A DNA stretch of 64,000 bases from Paraburkholderia sp. BL21I4N1 (GTDB lineage: Bacteria; Pseudomonadota; Gammaproteobacteria; Burkholderiales; Burkholderiaceae), in contig NZ_PVEN01000005.1 of the NCBI RefSeq assembly GCF_002973525.1, positions 62,001 to 126,000 of the forward strand, in the 5' to 3' direction. Made by a program: the position numbers and the translations under genes. Positions 35,763 through 45,637 of this stretch are shown here, in pieces (positions within the stretch are counted from its first letter, which is position 1; the number at the start of each line of letters is the position of its first letter). Below the pieces are notes generated by a model. That model ran no database searches and was not told where the DNA came from. It worked only from the letters and a program-made list of their open reading frames with translations.

Positions 35763-35804
35763 GCCGAGAGTTGAAAGTCGAGAGTTGAAAGCCGAGAGTT
35801 GAAA
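35763..35804. repeat. Three tandem copies of a 14-base unit
   Basis: GCCGAGAGTTGAAA occurs three times in tandem; the middle copy has GTCG for GCCG. Half a copy (GTTGAAA) precedes it at 35756-35762. The array lies about 130 bases before the GH15 start and could vary in copy number. Confidence 0.85.
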
Positions 35805-35935
35805 ACCGAATGCCGAACTCCGCCGAAATGCTTGCCGGCGACGCCGGCGCGGCGCGCCAAAAGCGCCCGTGAATCACCCCGCGGCACAGGGTTTGCTGGA
35901 GGATCGCATCGTAGCTTTCCGCGGAGCGCGCAGAC

Positions 35936-37801
35936 ATGGCCGATCAGCGATCCATTCCACCAGGACTGGCACCGACACTGCCCGCCGACGCCCGCGGCAT
36001 GATCGGCAACATGACGACAACCGCGCTGGTATCGCTGCGCGGCGCGATCGACTTCATGTGCTTCCCCCGCATCGACTCGCCGGCGATTTTCGCCGGTCTG
36101 CTCGACCCGGAGCGCGGCGGCGCGTTCTCGATCGAACCCGCCCTCGACGCCGTCAACGTCAACGTCAAGCAGATGTACCTGCCGGACACCAACGTCCTGC
36201 TGACCCGCTTCATGACGCGCGACGGCGTATGCGAACTGCTCGACTTCATGCCGGTGCCCGAAGATCGTCCCGCTGGCGACGCCGAAGCCGCCGCGCCGCT
36301 GCCGAACTGCGTGATTCGCGTCGTACGGATGGTGCACGGACGCATGACGCTCAGACTGCGATGCGCGCCGCGCTTCGACTACGCGCGCGGCGACCACACG
36401 CTGCATCGCGAAGAAGGCGCGGTGGAATTCCACGCGCTCGACGGCAGCTTGCAACTGCGGCTGAATAGCAGCGTGCCGCTGTCCGTCGACGAACGCACCG
36501 CGCAGACCGAATTCGAACTGCATGACGGCGAGTCGGCAGGCTTCGCGTTCGGCGACGCCGCGGCGTTGCGCGAGAAGACCTTCGATTGCGACACGGTGCT
36601 GAGCGGCACGATCCGTTACTGGCAAGCCTGGTCGGCGCAGTCCACGTATCGCGGCCGCTATCGTGAAGTGGTGATGCGCTCCGCGCTGACGCTCAAACTG
36701 TTGAGTTCACGCGAATATGGCGCGATCGTAGCCGCGCCGACTTTCGGCCTGGCCGAAGCGCAGGACGGTTCGCGCCGCTGGGACTATCGCTTCACATGGA
36801 TCCGCGACGCGGCGTTTTCCGTGTATGCGCTGCTGCGCCTCGGCTATACCGGCGAAGCGCGGCACTTCATGAAATGGATCGCCGAGCGCAGCCGTCATTG
36901 CGATTCGGACGGCTCCCTGAACGTGATGTACACCATCGACGGTCAGAGGCCGCCCGAGGAAACCGAAGCCATCGGCCTCACCGACGGCTCGCACGGTGCG
37001 CCGCTGACCGGCAACGCCGCGCGCGACCAGACCCAGCTCGATGTGTACGGTGCGTTGCTCGACGCGGTCTATCTGTACAACAAGTACGGCGCCGCGATCT
37101 CTTACGACGGCTGGCGCGACGTCACGCGCACCGTCGACTACGTGGTCGCACATTGGCGCGAACCGGATCACGGTATCTGGGAATTTCGCAATGGCAGACG
37201 GGCGCTGCTGCATTCGCGACTGATGTGCTGGGTCACCGTGGATCGTGCTTTAAGGCTCGCGGAAAAGCGCTCGCTGCCCGCCCCGCTCAAGCGCTGGTTC
37301 GAGACCCGCGATGCGATTCACCGCGATATCCATGACCGCTTCTGGAACGAGGACCTGCACGCGTTCGTGCAGACGCCGGACTCGGCGACGCTGGATGCAT
37401 CCGCATTGATGATGCCGCTCGTGCGCTTTATCGGTCCGACCGATCCGCGCTGGCTAAGCACTCTCGACGCGATTGGCCGCGAATTGCAGGTCGATCCGTT
37501 GATCTTCCGCTACACGCGGGGCGCCACGCTCGACGGCCTGCCCGGTGTGGAAGGCGGCTTCAGCGCCTGTTCGTTCTGGTATGCCGAAGCGCTGGCGCGC
37601 GCCGGGCGCGTCGACGCGGGCCGCCTGGTGTTCGAGAAGATGCTTGCGTACGCAAATCACGTCGGCCTGTTCTCCGAGGAAGTCGCGACCAGCGGCGAGG
37701 CCCTCGGTAATTTTCCACAGGCCTTGACGCACCTCGCGCTGATCAGCGCCGCCTATCAGCTCGACCGCAATCTGGACAAGGTCCACGTGCCGTGGACTTG
37801 A
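35936..37801 (+). CDS. Glycoside hydrolase family 15 protein
   Basis: A 621-residue soluble enzyme of the glucoamylase/trehalase-like GH15 family, which releases glucose from alpha-glucosides. It has the N-terminal super-sandwich domain (LVSLRGAIDFMCFPRIDSPA) and a catalytic (alpha/alpha)6 barrel. DYRFTWIRDAAFSVYALLRL is the family signature. The general acid fits Glu416 (HGIWEFRNG) and the base Glu581 or Glu582 (FSEEVATSGEA, followed by LGNFPQALTHLALI). No signal peptide is visible, so it acts in the cytoplasm, possibly on trehalose or maltodextrins. It is monocistronic. Confidence 0.9.
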   Translation: MADQRSIPPGLAPTLPADARGMIGNMTTTALVSLRGAIDFMCFPRIDSPAIFAGLLDPERGGAFSIEPALDAVNVNVKQMYLPDTNVLLTRFMTRDGVCELLDFMPVPEDRPAGDAEAAAPLPNCVIRVVRMVHGRMTLRLRCAPRFDYARGDHTLHREEGAVEFHALDGSLQLRLNSSVPLSVDERTAQTEFELHDGESAGFAFGDAAALREKTFDCDTVLSGTIRYWQAWSAQSTYRGRYREVVMRSALTLKLLSSREYGAIVAAPTFGLAEAQDGSRRWDYRFTWIRDAAFSVYALLRLGYTGEARHFMKWIAERSRHCDSDGSLNVMYTIDGQRPPEETEAIGLTDGSHGAPLTGNAARDQTQLDVYGALLDAVYLYNKYGAAISYDGWRDVTRTVDYVVAHWREPDHGIWEFRNGRRALLHSRLMCWVTVDRALRLAEKRSLPAPLKRWFETRDAIHRDIHDRFWNEDLHAFVQTPDSATLDASALMMPLVRFIGPTDPRWLSTLDAIGRELQVDPLIFRYTRGATLDGLPGVEGGFSACSFWYAEALARAGRVDAGRLVFEKMLAYANHVGLFSEEVATSGEALGNFPQALTHLALISAAYQLDRNLDKVHVPWT

Positions 37802-37810
37802 GGGCGATGC

Positions 37811-37837
37811 GGTCGTTACGGTCGTTACGGTCGTTAC
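37811..37837. repeat. Three perfect tandem copies of a 9-base unit
   Basis: GGTCGTTAC is repeated three times without a mismatch. It fills most of the 37 bases between the convergent stops of the GH15 gene and the penicillin-binding-protein gene. Confidence 0.9.
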
Positions 37838-37838
37838 G

Positions 37839-40364
37839 TCAAGGCGAAGCGTTGCCGCTCGACGCCGCACCGGCCGGCGCACCGCCCGCGTCCGGTGAAC
37901 CGATATCGTCCGGCGTGGGGGTCGGCGACGAGGCGGCTTCGCCATTGCCGCGCGCTTCGCCGTCGACCGGCCCGCTTGCCGCCACGGGCGCCGATGCGGG
38001 CAAGCCCAGCAACGGCGGCAATGCGCGCGGTTCGGCAACGGCAACGGAAGCCGCCGACGCGGCAACAGCCGAAGACGCCAAGGAAGACGCCGCCGTCGAA
38101 GCCCCCGCCTCCCCTGTCGCGGCGGCCGGCGCACGACGCGTCGCATTGCGCGTCACGACCGGCGCCTCGGGCTTCCCGGACGACGGGAACAGCTGCTCGA
38201 ACCAGTCGCGCAAGCGCCCGGTGCGCTCGGCAAACCAGCCCGGTTCCTGTTCCGTTGCGAACTTCACGCGGCTGTCCACCAGCTTCGAGCGCTGCGCGCG
38301 CTGGAAGAAGTCGCCGACGATCGGCAGCGCGCTATGCGCTCCCTGCCCCCAGTAGTCGCTGCGCAAGGTCACGCGGCTGTCGTTGAAGCCGACCCACGCA
38401 CCCGCCACGAGTTGCGGATGAATCAGGATGAACCAGCCGTCCGCATTGCCCTGCGTGGTGCCCGTCTTACCCGCGACATCGCCGCGCACGCCGAAGCGGC
38501 TCCGAATACTCGACCCGGTGCCGCGATTCACGACGTCGCGCATGATGTCGATCAGCATGCGGTCGGCGTCGGCGGGCAGTTCCTGTTTCGGCGACACCGG
38601 CGCGAACTCGGCCAGCACGTCGCCCTTACGGTTTTCGATGCGCGTGACCATGACCGGCTCCACGTAGCCGCCGAGGTTGGCGATCGTGCCGTAAGCCGAG
38701 ACCATTTCCTTCAGCGTCACCGGGCTCGTGCCCAGCGCAAGCGACGGCACCGGATCCAGTTCGCTGTCGCGCACGCCCATCGCGCGGGCGAGTCGTGCGA
38801 CCTTGTTCGGGCCGACCGTTTCCATCAGTTGTGCCGTGATGCGGTTGCGCGAATACGCCAGGCCGTCGCGCAGGCTGATCGCGCGATCGCTCGGCTCGTC
38901 CTCGTCGTTCGGGCGCCAGACTTCGCCGCCGGCCAACTGGATTTCGACGGGTTTGTCGACGAACGTATCGCTCGGTTTGGCGCCGGCTTCGAAGGCGGCC
39001 GCGTAGACGAACGGCTTGAAGGTCGACCCCGGCTGGCGACGCGCCTGCTGCACGTGGTCGAACGGGTCCTGGGTGAAGTCGCGACTGCCGACCCATGCCC
39101 GGATCTGGCCGTTGCGCGGGTCCATCGCCAGGAAATCGGCCTGCACGCGGGTCTTGGCTTCGCACAGCGACTGCACGAAGCCGCGGTCGGACGACACGCG
39201 TTTCAATGCATCTTCATCGCTCAGGCCGGTGCTTTTCGCGGTCTGGTACTCCGGCGTTTCGCGTAGAAAGGTTTGCAGCAGATCGCGGCCGTTCGAGCAG
39301 CCTGAACGCGCCCCCCATGCCGAGTTGGCGATGCCTTGCAACTGGTTGCCCTGCAGCGTCACCGCCTGGGTGGCCATGGTCTGCAGACGCGAATCGATCG
39401 TGGTGCGCACCACGAGGCCGTCGGCATAGAGGTTGTAGTCGTTGCGATCGGCCCACGCGGCGAGCCACTTGCGCAACTGCTGCGCGAAGTGCGGCGCGGG
39501 ACCGGGCGGCTCGGTCTGACGCTCGAAATCGATCCGCAACGGCTTGCGCTGCAGCGTCTGATAGGCGGCGGGCGTCAGCTTGCCGTACTTCACCATTTGA
39601 CCCAGCACCGTATTGCGCCGCTGCAATGCGCGCTCGGGATTCAGCACCGGGTTGTAGTAGCTATTGCCCTTGAGCATGCCGGTGAGCGTCGCGCTCTCCA
39701 GCACGGTCAGGTCGGACGCCGATTTGTCGAAATAGGTGCGCGCCGCCATTTCGATGCCGTACGCGTTATAGAGGAACGGCACCGTGTTCAGGTAGGTCTC
39801 GAGAATCTCGTCTTTCGTGTAGAGCGCCTCGATCTTGAAGGCCGTGATCGCTTCCTTGATCTTGCGGGTCAGCGTCGGCGCGCGGCCGATTTCATCCGGA
39901 TAGAGATTGCGCGCGAGCTGCTGCGTGATCGTCGAGCCGCCCTGGCGGTCGCCGGAAAACGTATGCAGCGCGGCCGACGCCGTGCGGCGCCAGTCGAGAC
40001 CCCAATGCTGGTAGAAACGGTGATCTTCGGTGGCGATCAGCGCGTTCACCACGTTCGGTGAAATGTCCTTGAGCTTGACCCACTCGCGGTTGGACGGCTT
40101 GAATTCGGCCAGCAGCTTGCCGTCCGCCGACAGAATCTGCGCCGGCTGCTCGATCTTGGCCTTGCGGATATCGCCGATGCTGGGCGTGAACGGGATCAGC
40201 ACGAGCACATACAGCACCAGCAGCAGCGGACTGCCCGCAAGGGCCCACGCGAGGCCGCGCCGGGTCGGATGGCGCACATGCCACATGGCCCGCGCGATAG
40301 GCACGTTCACTCGGGTAAGGCCTTTGTCCAAGGCCGCCAGGAGGGGGGTGATCAGGCGCGTCAA
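37839..40364 (-). CDS. Class A penicillin-binding protein (PBP1-type)
   Basis: An 841-residue bifunctional cell-wall enzyme. After a cytoplasmic start and one membrane anchor ([15 protein letters not shown]), the glycosyltransferase domain shows Glu113 in [14 protein letters not shown] and [14 protein letters not shown]. The transpeptidase domain has Ser447 in STFK, an SRN motif (LAYSRNRIT) and KTGTT. The last 100 or so residues are an Ala/Ser/Pro-rich tail with no visible fold. It polymerises and cross-links peptidoglycan in the periplasm. It is divergent from fabV and stands alone, so it is probably an additional PBP1 copy rather than the ponA next to the pil genes. Confidence 0.92.
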   Translation of the reverse strand: MTRLITPLLAALDKGLTRVNVPIARAMWHVRHPTRRGLAWALAGSPLLLVLYVLVLIPFTPSIGDIRKAKIEQPAQILSADGKLLAEFKPSNREWVKLKDISPNVVNALIATEDHRFYQHWGLDWRRTASAALHTFSGDRQGGSTITQQLARNLYPDEIGRAPTLTRKIKEAITAFKIEALYTKDEILETYLNTVPFLYNAYGIEMAARTYFDKSASDLTVLESATLTGMLKGNSYYNPVLNPERALQRRNTVLGQMVKYGKLTPAAYQTLQRKPLRIDFERQTEPPGPAPHFAQQLRKWLAAWADRNDYNLYADGLVVRTTIDSRLQTMATQAVTLQGNQLQGIANSAWGARSGCSNGRDLLQTFLRETPEYQTAKSTGLSDEDALKRVSSDRGFVQSLCEAKTRVQADFLAMDPRNGQIRAWVGSRDFTQDPFDHVQQARRQPGSTFKPFVYAAAFEAGAKPSDTFVDKPVEIQLAGGEVWRPNDEDEPSDRAISLRDGLAYSRNRITAQLMETVGPNKVARLARAMGVRDSELDPVPSLALGTSPVTLKEMVSAYGTIANLGGYVEPVMVTRIENRKGDVLAEFAPVSPKQELPADADRMLIDIMRDVVNRGTGSSIRSRFGVRGDVAGKTGTTQGNADGWFILIHPQLVAGAWVGFNDSRVTLRSDYWGQGAHSALPIVGDFFQRAQRSKLVDSRVKFATEQEPGWFAERTGRLRDWFEQLFPSSGKPEAPVVTRNATRRAPAAATGEAGASTAASSLASSAVAASAASVAVAEPRALPPLLGLPASAPVAASGPVDGEARGNGEAASSPTPTPDDIGSPDAGGAPAGAASSGNASP

Positions 40365-40568
40365 TCTAACTTACCGTCGGCTGGGAAAGGCGCAATCCTA
40401 CCAAGACGCTGGGCGGCGGCTGGATTTTTGCGGTTTTCGGGGGCGACCGTGAGGCGCGCGGTGGCGTGTTGCGGCTCGCCGCGGCCGGTATCGGCCGGCC
40501 TTGGCCCGCTTTGGCTGGCCGCGAACGGTGGCGCACAGGGGGCGCACCGGCAAACAATCGCGGCCCAC

Positions 40569-40590
40569 TATAATGTCGGCAATTCCGACA
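40569..40590 (+). promoter_or_regulatory. fabV -10 element with adjoining operator
   Basis: TATAAT (40569-40574) is a perfect -10 element. The inverted repeat TGTCGG-CAATT-CCGACA (40574-40590) begins at its last base and covers the likely transcription start. No good -35 is seen. The site would suit a repressor, or an activator-dependent promoter. Confidence 0.55.
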
Positions 40591-40601
40591 AGAGGTGCTT
40601 C

Positions 40602-41798
40602 ATGATCATCAAACCGCGCGTGCGTGGCTTCATCTGTGTTTCGACCCATCCGACCGGCTGCGAAGCCAACGTCCGCGAACAGATCGACTACGTCAAGGCA
40701 CGCGGCCCCATCGCCAACGGCCCGAAGAAGGTGCTCGTGATCGGCGCATCCACCGGTTACGGCCTGGCCGCCCGCATCAGCGCCGCGTTCGGCGCCGACG
40801 CCGCCACGCTCGGCGTGTTCTTCGAGCGCCCCGGCAGCGAAACCAAGGCCGGCACGGCAGGCTGGTACAACACCGCCGCCTTCGAGCAATTCGCCACGGC
40901 GCAAGGCCTGTATGCGACGAGTATCAATGGCGACGCGTTCTCCGACGAAGTCAAGCAACGCACGATCGAAGTCATCAAGCGCGACCTCGGCCAGGTCGAT
41001 CTGGTGGTCTACAGCCTCGCCGCGCCGAAGCGCAAGCATCCGACGAGCGGCGACGTGTTCAGCTCCACGCTGAAGCCGATCGGCAAGTCCGTGACGTTCC
41101 GCGGCATCGACACGGACAAGGAAGTCATCAAGGAAACCGTCCTCGAACCCGCCACCCAGGCTGAGATCGACGACACCGTCGCGGTAATGGGCGGCGAAGA
41201 CTGGCAGATGTGGATCGACGCGCTGCTCGAAGCCGGCGTGCTCGCCGACGGCGCGAAGACCACGGCGTTCACCTACCTGGGCGAGAAGATCACGCACGAC
41301 ATCTACTGGAACGGTTCGATTGGCGCGGCCAAGAAAGACCTCGACCAGAAGGTGCTCGGCATTCGCGAAAAGCTCGCGGCCCACGGCGGCGATGCGCGCG
41401 TTGCCGTGCTGAAGGCGGTCGTCACGCAGGCCAGTTCCGCGATTCCGATGATGCCGCTGTATCTGTCGCTGCTCTTCAAGGTCATGAAGGAGAAAGGCAC
41501 GCACGAGGGCTGCATCGAGCAGGTGTACGGCCTCTACAAGGACAGCCTGTACGGCGCGGCGCCGCACCTCGACGACGAAGGCCGTTTGCGCGCGGATTAC
41601 AAGGAACTCGATCCGGACGTGCAGGCGCGCGTGCAGGCGCTGTGGGGTCAGGTGACGAACGACAATATCTACGAACTCACGGATTTCAGCGGCTATAAGA
41701 CGGACTTTTTGCGTTTGTTCGGCTTCGAGATCGCGGGCGTGGATTACGAGGCGGACGTGAATCCGGATGTGGCGATTCCGGGCCTCGTGCAGGCCTGA
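40602..41798 (+). CDS. fabV: Enoyl-ACP reductase (NADH), FabV type
   Basis: A 398-residue enzyme that reduces trans-2-enoyl-ACP in the last step of fatty-acid elongation. The catalytic Y-x8-K motif is [10 protein letters not shown] with Tyr235 and Lys244, exactly at the positions known for Burkholderia and Pseudomonas FabV. The NAD-binding loop is [16 protein letters not shown]. The length is that of the family. The start at ATG 40602 follows AGAGGTG. FabV is insensitive to triclosan in other species. It is monocistronic, with its own -10 element and operator-like inverted repeat. Confidence 0.97.
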   Translation: MIIKPRVRGFICVSTHPTGCEANVREQIDYVKARGPIANGPKKVLVIGASTGYGLAARISAAFGADAATLGVFFERPGSETKAGTAGWYNTAAFEQFATAQGLYATSINGDAFSDEVKQRTIEVIKRDLGQVDLVVYSLAAPKRKHPTSGDVFSSTLKPIGKSVTFRGIDTDKEVIKETVLEPATQAEIDDTVAVMGGEDWQMWIDALLEAGVLADGAKTTAFTYLGEKITHDIYWNGSIGAAKKDLDQKVLGIREKLAAHGGDARVAVLKAVVTQASSAIPMMPLYLSLLFKVMKEKGTHEGCIEQVYGLYKDSLYGAAPHLDDEGRLRADYKELDPDVQARVQALWGQVTNDNIYELTDFSGYKTDFLRLFGFEIAGVDYEADVNPDVAIPGLVQA

Positions 41799-41805
41799 TT
41801 AAGAT

Positions 41806-41857
41806 GGGGGTGGTAAGCGTGTTGCGAGGCAATGTATTGCGATGCGTAACCGCCCCC
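41806..41857 (+). terminator. Imperfect hairpin after fabV
   Basis: GGGGGTGGT and ACCGCCCCC pair to a nine-base stem (one G-U) around a 34-base loop that can fold further. A weak T-run (CTTTTG) follows about 16 bases later. A terminator is likely but not certain. Confidence 0.4.
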
Positions 41858-42028
41858 GTTCGGCTGCTTTTGTTGGTGAAGCGCTTTGACAGCCGTTGAT
41901 CAAGCTGAGAGACGTTGAAATCGATGCTCGACTGCGCCTTCCGTAGAACAGCCAGGCGTTCCAAATCTCACGGTGGAAATGTCGGCATCGCAATCAAACG
42001 GGAATAGCCACCCACAATCCGCATTCGG

Positions 42029-42664
42029 TCAATCACCCTCTCTTACCCGCCGCGACTGCGCCACATACCCGTCCACCGCGCGCATCACTCGCGCCTCCAG
42101 CGCAGCCGCATCACGCTCATCGCGCTGCCCTGCGGCGTCGACCATGCCATGCACGATCGCCAGCAAATCATGCGCAACCAGAGCCGTGTCGTCTAACTCG
42201 GGCGCGTCCCGTTTCTCCGTCAACGCACTCGTCAGCACGGCATCAACCAGATCCGTCAGCCGTCGACTACGTTCGCCGAGCGGCAACCTGCGCTCCTCGA
42301 AATCGATCACGCGCGCCAGCGCCGGCCGGCGCATCTGATGCGCGACCGCCGCGCGCACCAGCGCCTGCACGCAGTCTCGCGAACTCTCCACTAACGCCGC
42401 TGCCTCGATGTCCACGACCAACTGCGCCGTCTCGCGCTCGATCAGCGCCACCGTCAACGCGTCGCGATTCGGGAAGTACTGATACAGCGAGCCGATGCTG
42501 ACGCCGGCACGCTCGGCGACCGCATTGGTCGTGCAGGCAACGAGCCCCTGCGTCTCCAGAATGCGAGCGGCCGCTTCGAGCACGGCTTCGACGGTCTGCG
42601 CCGAACGCCGCTGAACCGGTGCTTTACGGGGTTTCAGACGCTGCGCCGCGGTGGATTTAGTCAT
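42029..42664 (-). CDS. TetR-family transcriptional regulator
   Basis: A 211-residue repressor-type regulator. The helix-turn-helix lies near residues 25-70 (VEAVLEAAARILETQGL; AERAGVSIGSLYQYFPNRDA). The C-terminal ligand-binding domain is divergent. It stands alone between fabV and the Rap1a-like gene. The short palindrome just upstream may be its own operator. Its target genes and ligand cannot be named; fabV control is possible but untested. Confidence 0.9.
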   Translation of the reverse strand: MTKSTAAQRLKPRKAPVQRRSAQTVEAVLEAAARILETQGLVACTTNAVAERAGVSIGSLYQYFPNRDALTVALIERETAQLVVDIEAAALVESSRDCVQALVRAAVAHQMRRPALARVIDFEERRLPLGERSRRLTDLVDAVLTSALTEKRDAPELDDTALVAHDLLAIVHGMVDAAGQRDERDAAALEARVMRAVDGYVAQSRRVREGD

Positions 42665-42688
42665 GGCTGAAGCACGAGTTTGAAACGT

Positions 42689-42700
42689 GAGTGATCGCTC
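42689..42700. promoter_or_regulatory. Near-palindrome upstream of TetR gene
   Basis: GAGTGATCGCTC is a 12-base palindrome with one mismatched pair, 25 bases before the TetR start codon. It is a candidate autoregulatory site. Confidence 0.3.
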
Positions 42701-42794
42701 GTATTCTAGACCTGTTTTCGTGAAATCCGGTCAACCACTTAGCGCTCGACTGGAACCCCAGCGCATCGCGGCCGGCGCGCGCAGCGCCCGGACA

Positions 42795-43139
42795 TCAACA
42801 GGGAAACGCCGCCTGCAGTGAACGAAGGATCGCCAGACCGACCGGAAAATCATCGGAAATACCAGGATGATTGGTGAAGAACTCGTCGAGCAACGGGTAG
42901 ACGTTCTGGTTGCCGATGGCAAGGTCGGTCGGCGGACAAAACAGCGGCGCGCGTTTCTTCGCGACCAGGTCGCCGTTCGCCCAACCCAGCGCGTTGATCG
43001 TGCCGGTAATGTAGGCCGCGTAGACCGAGTTGTTATCCGTGTGAGCCCATTTCCGGTATTGGGCGGCCGTCATCTCGGCGTTCGCGTTGAGAGTGAAACA
43101 CGCTGTCAGCAGTGCCAGCGCCAATGTCGATACCCGCAT
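42795..43139 (-). CDS. Rap1a/Tai-like immunity-family protein
   Basis: A 114-residue exported protein. MRVSTLALALLTACFTLNANA is a signal peptide. The mature domain reads VYAAYITGTINALGWANGDL, then LFCPPTDLAIGNQNVYPLLD and a C-terminal AILRSLQAAFPC. The two conserved cysteines and the G-x-x-x-A-L pattern fit the Rap1a/Tai immunity family, which blocks type VI secretion amidase effectors in the periplasm. No effector gene or type VI genes lie nearby, so it is an orphan. The start follows GAAGG. Confidence 0.75.
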   Translation of the reverse strand: MRVSTLALALLTACFTLNANAEMTAAQYRKWAHTDNNSVYAAYITGTINALGWANGDLVAKKRAPLFCPPTDLAIGNQNVYPLLDEFFTNHPGISDDFPVGLAILRSLQAAFPC

Positions 43140-43365
43140 CGTTGAACCTTCAGGCTATGTCGCAAAAGCGGCCATTGTAGGCGAGCCGGGTCCCACCGCG
43201 CAGATGACTGCCATAGGGAGGATTTTGCAAGCATTACATTGGGTTTCCGTAAGCGCCGGAAAGTCGCGCTCCGCCCGTTGGAACCCTACCGAGACCTGCG
43301 CTCAGGCCTCGAATGAGAGGACGAGACAAACAGCAAACCGTCCCCCCGTACGACGTTTGCGCACC

Positions 43366-43989
43366 TTAAGGCGTGCCGTTCCGGCAATACCTGCGGTAAC
43401 CCTCGCGTGCGGCAAGGCGCGCCATATAGGCCGTGACCGCGGGAAAATCGTCATGTCGTAACGGCGTCTCCAGCCAGCGGTTGATCGACAGCGCGATCGG
43501 AATATCGGCAAGCGAAAACGACGGCCCGGCGATATACCCGCCCGTCCGCGCCAGTTGCTGGTCGACCCGTCCCATCTGCCGTGCCCAGTTCGCACGCGAC
43601 AGTTCGATCTGCCGCGGGTCTTGATGCAGCGGCGACTGCCTGACGAGCGCCAGAAACGCGTAACTCCACGCGCGGTTCAATTCGCTCGCCTGCCAGTCGA
43701 TCCACTGGTCGCAACGCGCGCGGTCGCACGGATCCGTTGGGTACAACGACTCGCCGTGATAGCGGCCGGCAAGGTAACGGATGATCGAGTTCGATTCCCA
43801 CAACACGAACTCGCCGTCCTGAATCACCGGGACCATTGCATGGGGATTCAGAGCGAGAAATTCCTGTGCGTCGGTGGCGCGGAAGCCGGAACCCCAGTCT
43901 TCCTGTTCGAACGCCAAGGCGAGTTCGGCGCAAGTCCACAGCACCTTGCGGACATTAATCGATGAGGTCTTACCGAGTATTTTTAGCAT
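43366..43989 (-). CDS. Glutathione S-transferase family protein
   Basis: A 207-residue cytosolic GST. The thioredoxin-like N-terminal domain begins [20 protein letters not shown], with Ser9 or Ser10 as candidate catalytic residues, and contains [20 protein letters not shown], the gamma-glutamyl binding site with cis-Pro and Glu-Ser. The C-terminal helical domain includes [20 protein letters not shown]. It probably conjugates or reduces electrophiles with glutathione. The start is ATG 43989; longer starts give non-family sequence. It is divergent from the glutamine-synthetase-like gene. Confidence 0.9.
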   Translation of the reverse strand: MLKILGKTSSINVRKVLWTCAELALAFEQEDWGSGFRATDAQEFLALNPHAMVPVIQDGEFVLWESNSIIRYLAGRYHGESLYPTDPCDRARCDQWIDWQASELNRAWSYAFLALVRQSPLHQDPRQIELSRANWARQMGRVDQQLARTGGYIAGPSFSLADIPIALSINRWLETPLRHDDFPAVTAYMARLAAREGYRRYCRNGTP

Positions 43990-44158
43990 GGGTTCAAAGC
44001 GTAGCGGTGATTTGCCATCCACGACAGGGACAGTTCGCAAGCCACCCGCCAGGCCAGCGCGACGCAATCCATCAACGCGCGGCAAAACCCAAGCCGATCA
44101 AGGCGCCCACGCCAGCACCCTGCGGAGCGATCCACCCAAAACCCAAAAACCATGCGAT

Positions 44159-44172
44159 GATTTGATCAAATC
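44159..44172. promoter_or_regulatory. Perfect 14-base palindrome, candidate GntR operator
   Basis: GATTTGATCAAATC is a perfect palindrome 76 bases before the TTG start of the glutamine-synthetase-like gene. Size and symmetry fit an operator of an FCD-type GntR regulator, and such a gene lies three genes downstream. Confidence 0.5.
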
Positions 44173-44247
44173 TCATCATGCAAAAAAACCCAGCTTCCCG
44201 ACCGGGCCGCGCGTCGCGCCGCCTTAATCAACCGACTGGAGTCCACC

Positions 44248-45597
44248 TTGCCAAGCGACCTACGCGACGACCTGCGCGAATTTCTGGAGCGTCACCGAAT
44301 CCATGAAGTGGAATGCGTGATACCGGACATGACGGGCGTCGCACGCGGCAAGATCGTGCCGAAGAACCTGTTCCTCGCACAGGGCAAGATGCACATGTCG
44401 AACGCGCTGCTGATGATCACCGTCAACGGCGAGTTCGCGGATTTCGAGCGCTTTGTCGGGCCGAGCGATCCCGACATGGTTTGCATCCCCGATCCGAACA
44501 CAGTCCGGCTCGTGCCGTGGGCGATCGAACAGGTCGCGGTGGTGATTCACGATTGCGTCGGGCTCGACGGCCAGCCGATCGGCATCTCGCCGCGCGCGGT
44601 GTTGCGGCGCGTGCTGAAGCTGTATGAGGAGCGCGGCTGGCGGCCGGTGGTGGCGCCGGAGATGGAGTTCTATCTGATCGCGCAGAACAAGAATCCGCAC
44701 GAACCGCTGCGCCCGCCGCTCGGCCGCGCGGGTCGCCACGAGGCGGGCCGCCAGTCGTTTTCGATCGACGCGGTCAACGAATTCGATCCGTTCTTCCAGG
44801 ATCTGTCGCGTTTTTGCGAAATGACGCGGCTCGGCGTCGAGACGCTCGTGCATGAAGTCGGCGCCGGGCAGATGGAGATCAATTTTTCGCACGGCGACGC
44901 GCTCGATCTCGCCGATCGCGTGTTCCTGTTCAAACGCGCGGTGCGCGAGACCGCGTACCGGCACGGCATTTTCGCCACTTTCATGGCCAAGCCGATGGAG
45001 CAGGAACCGGGGAGCGCGATGCATATTCATCAGAGCATCGTCGATCGTGAAAGCGGCCGGAATATCTTTTCGCAGCCAGACGGCTCGGCGAGTCCGCTGT
45101 TCTTCAATTACATCGGCGGGTTGCAGAAGTACATGCCGCAAGCCATGCCGATGTTCGCACCGTACGTGAATTCGTACCGGCGCCTGTCGCGCTTCACCGC
45201 CGCGCCAATCAACGTGCGCTGGGGCTACGACAACCGCACCTGCGGCATCCGCGTGCCGAACGCCGACGCCGACGGCAGGCGGCTCGAGAACCGCGTCCCC
45301 GGCGTCGACGTGAACCCGTATCTGGCCATGGCCGCCACCCTCGCCTGCGGCTATCTCGGCATGGTCGAGCAGCAGGAGGCCTCGGCGCCAATGGTCGAAA
45401 GCGCCTATGACCTCGAATACGAATTGCCGCGCGGCCTGGAAGACGCGCTCAAGGCGCTCATGAAATGCACCGAACTCGCCGCGATATTGGGCGAAAGTTT
45501 CGTGCACGCCTATTGCTCGGTGAAGGAAAAAGAATTCGAGACCTTCTCGCAAGGCATCACCGCGTGGGAGCGCGAGCATCTGCAACTGCTCGTCTGA
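44248..45597 (+). CDS. Glutamine synthetase family protein (PuuA-like)
   Basis: A 449-residue enzyme of the glutamine-synthetase fold. It starts with TTG at 44248 after TGGAG. APEMEFYLIA and EVGAGQMEINFSHGDALDLA carry the metal-binding glutamates, followed by FATFMAKPMEQEPGSAMHIH and the C-terminal NRTCGIRVPNAD. The length and N-terminal domain are those of gamma-glutamylpolyamine synthetases, which ligate glutamate to putrescine or another amine with ATP. The next gene is an aminotransferase and then a GntR regulator. A role in catabolism of an amine or amino acid is likely; the exact substrate is not. Confidence 0.88.
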   Translation: MPSDLRDDLREFLERHRIHEVECVIPDMTGVARGKIVPKNLFLAQGKMHMSNALLMITVNGEFADFERFVGPSDPDMVCIPDPNTVRLVPWAIEQVAVVIHDCVGLDGQPIGISPRAVLRRVLKLYEERGWRPVVAPEMEFYLIAQNKNPHEPLRPPLGRAGRHEAGRQSFSIDAVNEFDPFFQDLSRFCEMTRLGVETLVHEVGAGQMEINFSHGDALDLADRVFLFKRAVRETAYRHGIFATFMAKPMEQEPGSAMHIHQSIVDRESGRNIFSQPDGSASPLFFNYIGGLQKYMPQAMPMFAPYVNSYRRLSRFTAAPINVRWGYDNRTCGIRVPNADADGRRLENRVPGVDVNPYLAMAATLACGYLGMVEQQEASAPMVESAYDLEYELPRGLEDALKALMKCTELAAILGESFVHAYCSVKEKEFETFSQGITAWEREHLQLLV

Positions 45598-45637
45598 ACG
45601 CGGGCCGCGCCTGAAACCCTCACTGGAGAGTCCACCC

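Noticed and set aside
35763..35804. Tandem repeat as a CRISPR array
   Set aside because: The units are directly adjacent with no spacers and only 14 bases long; no cas genes are near.
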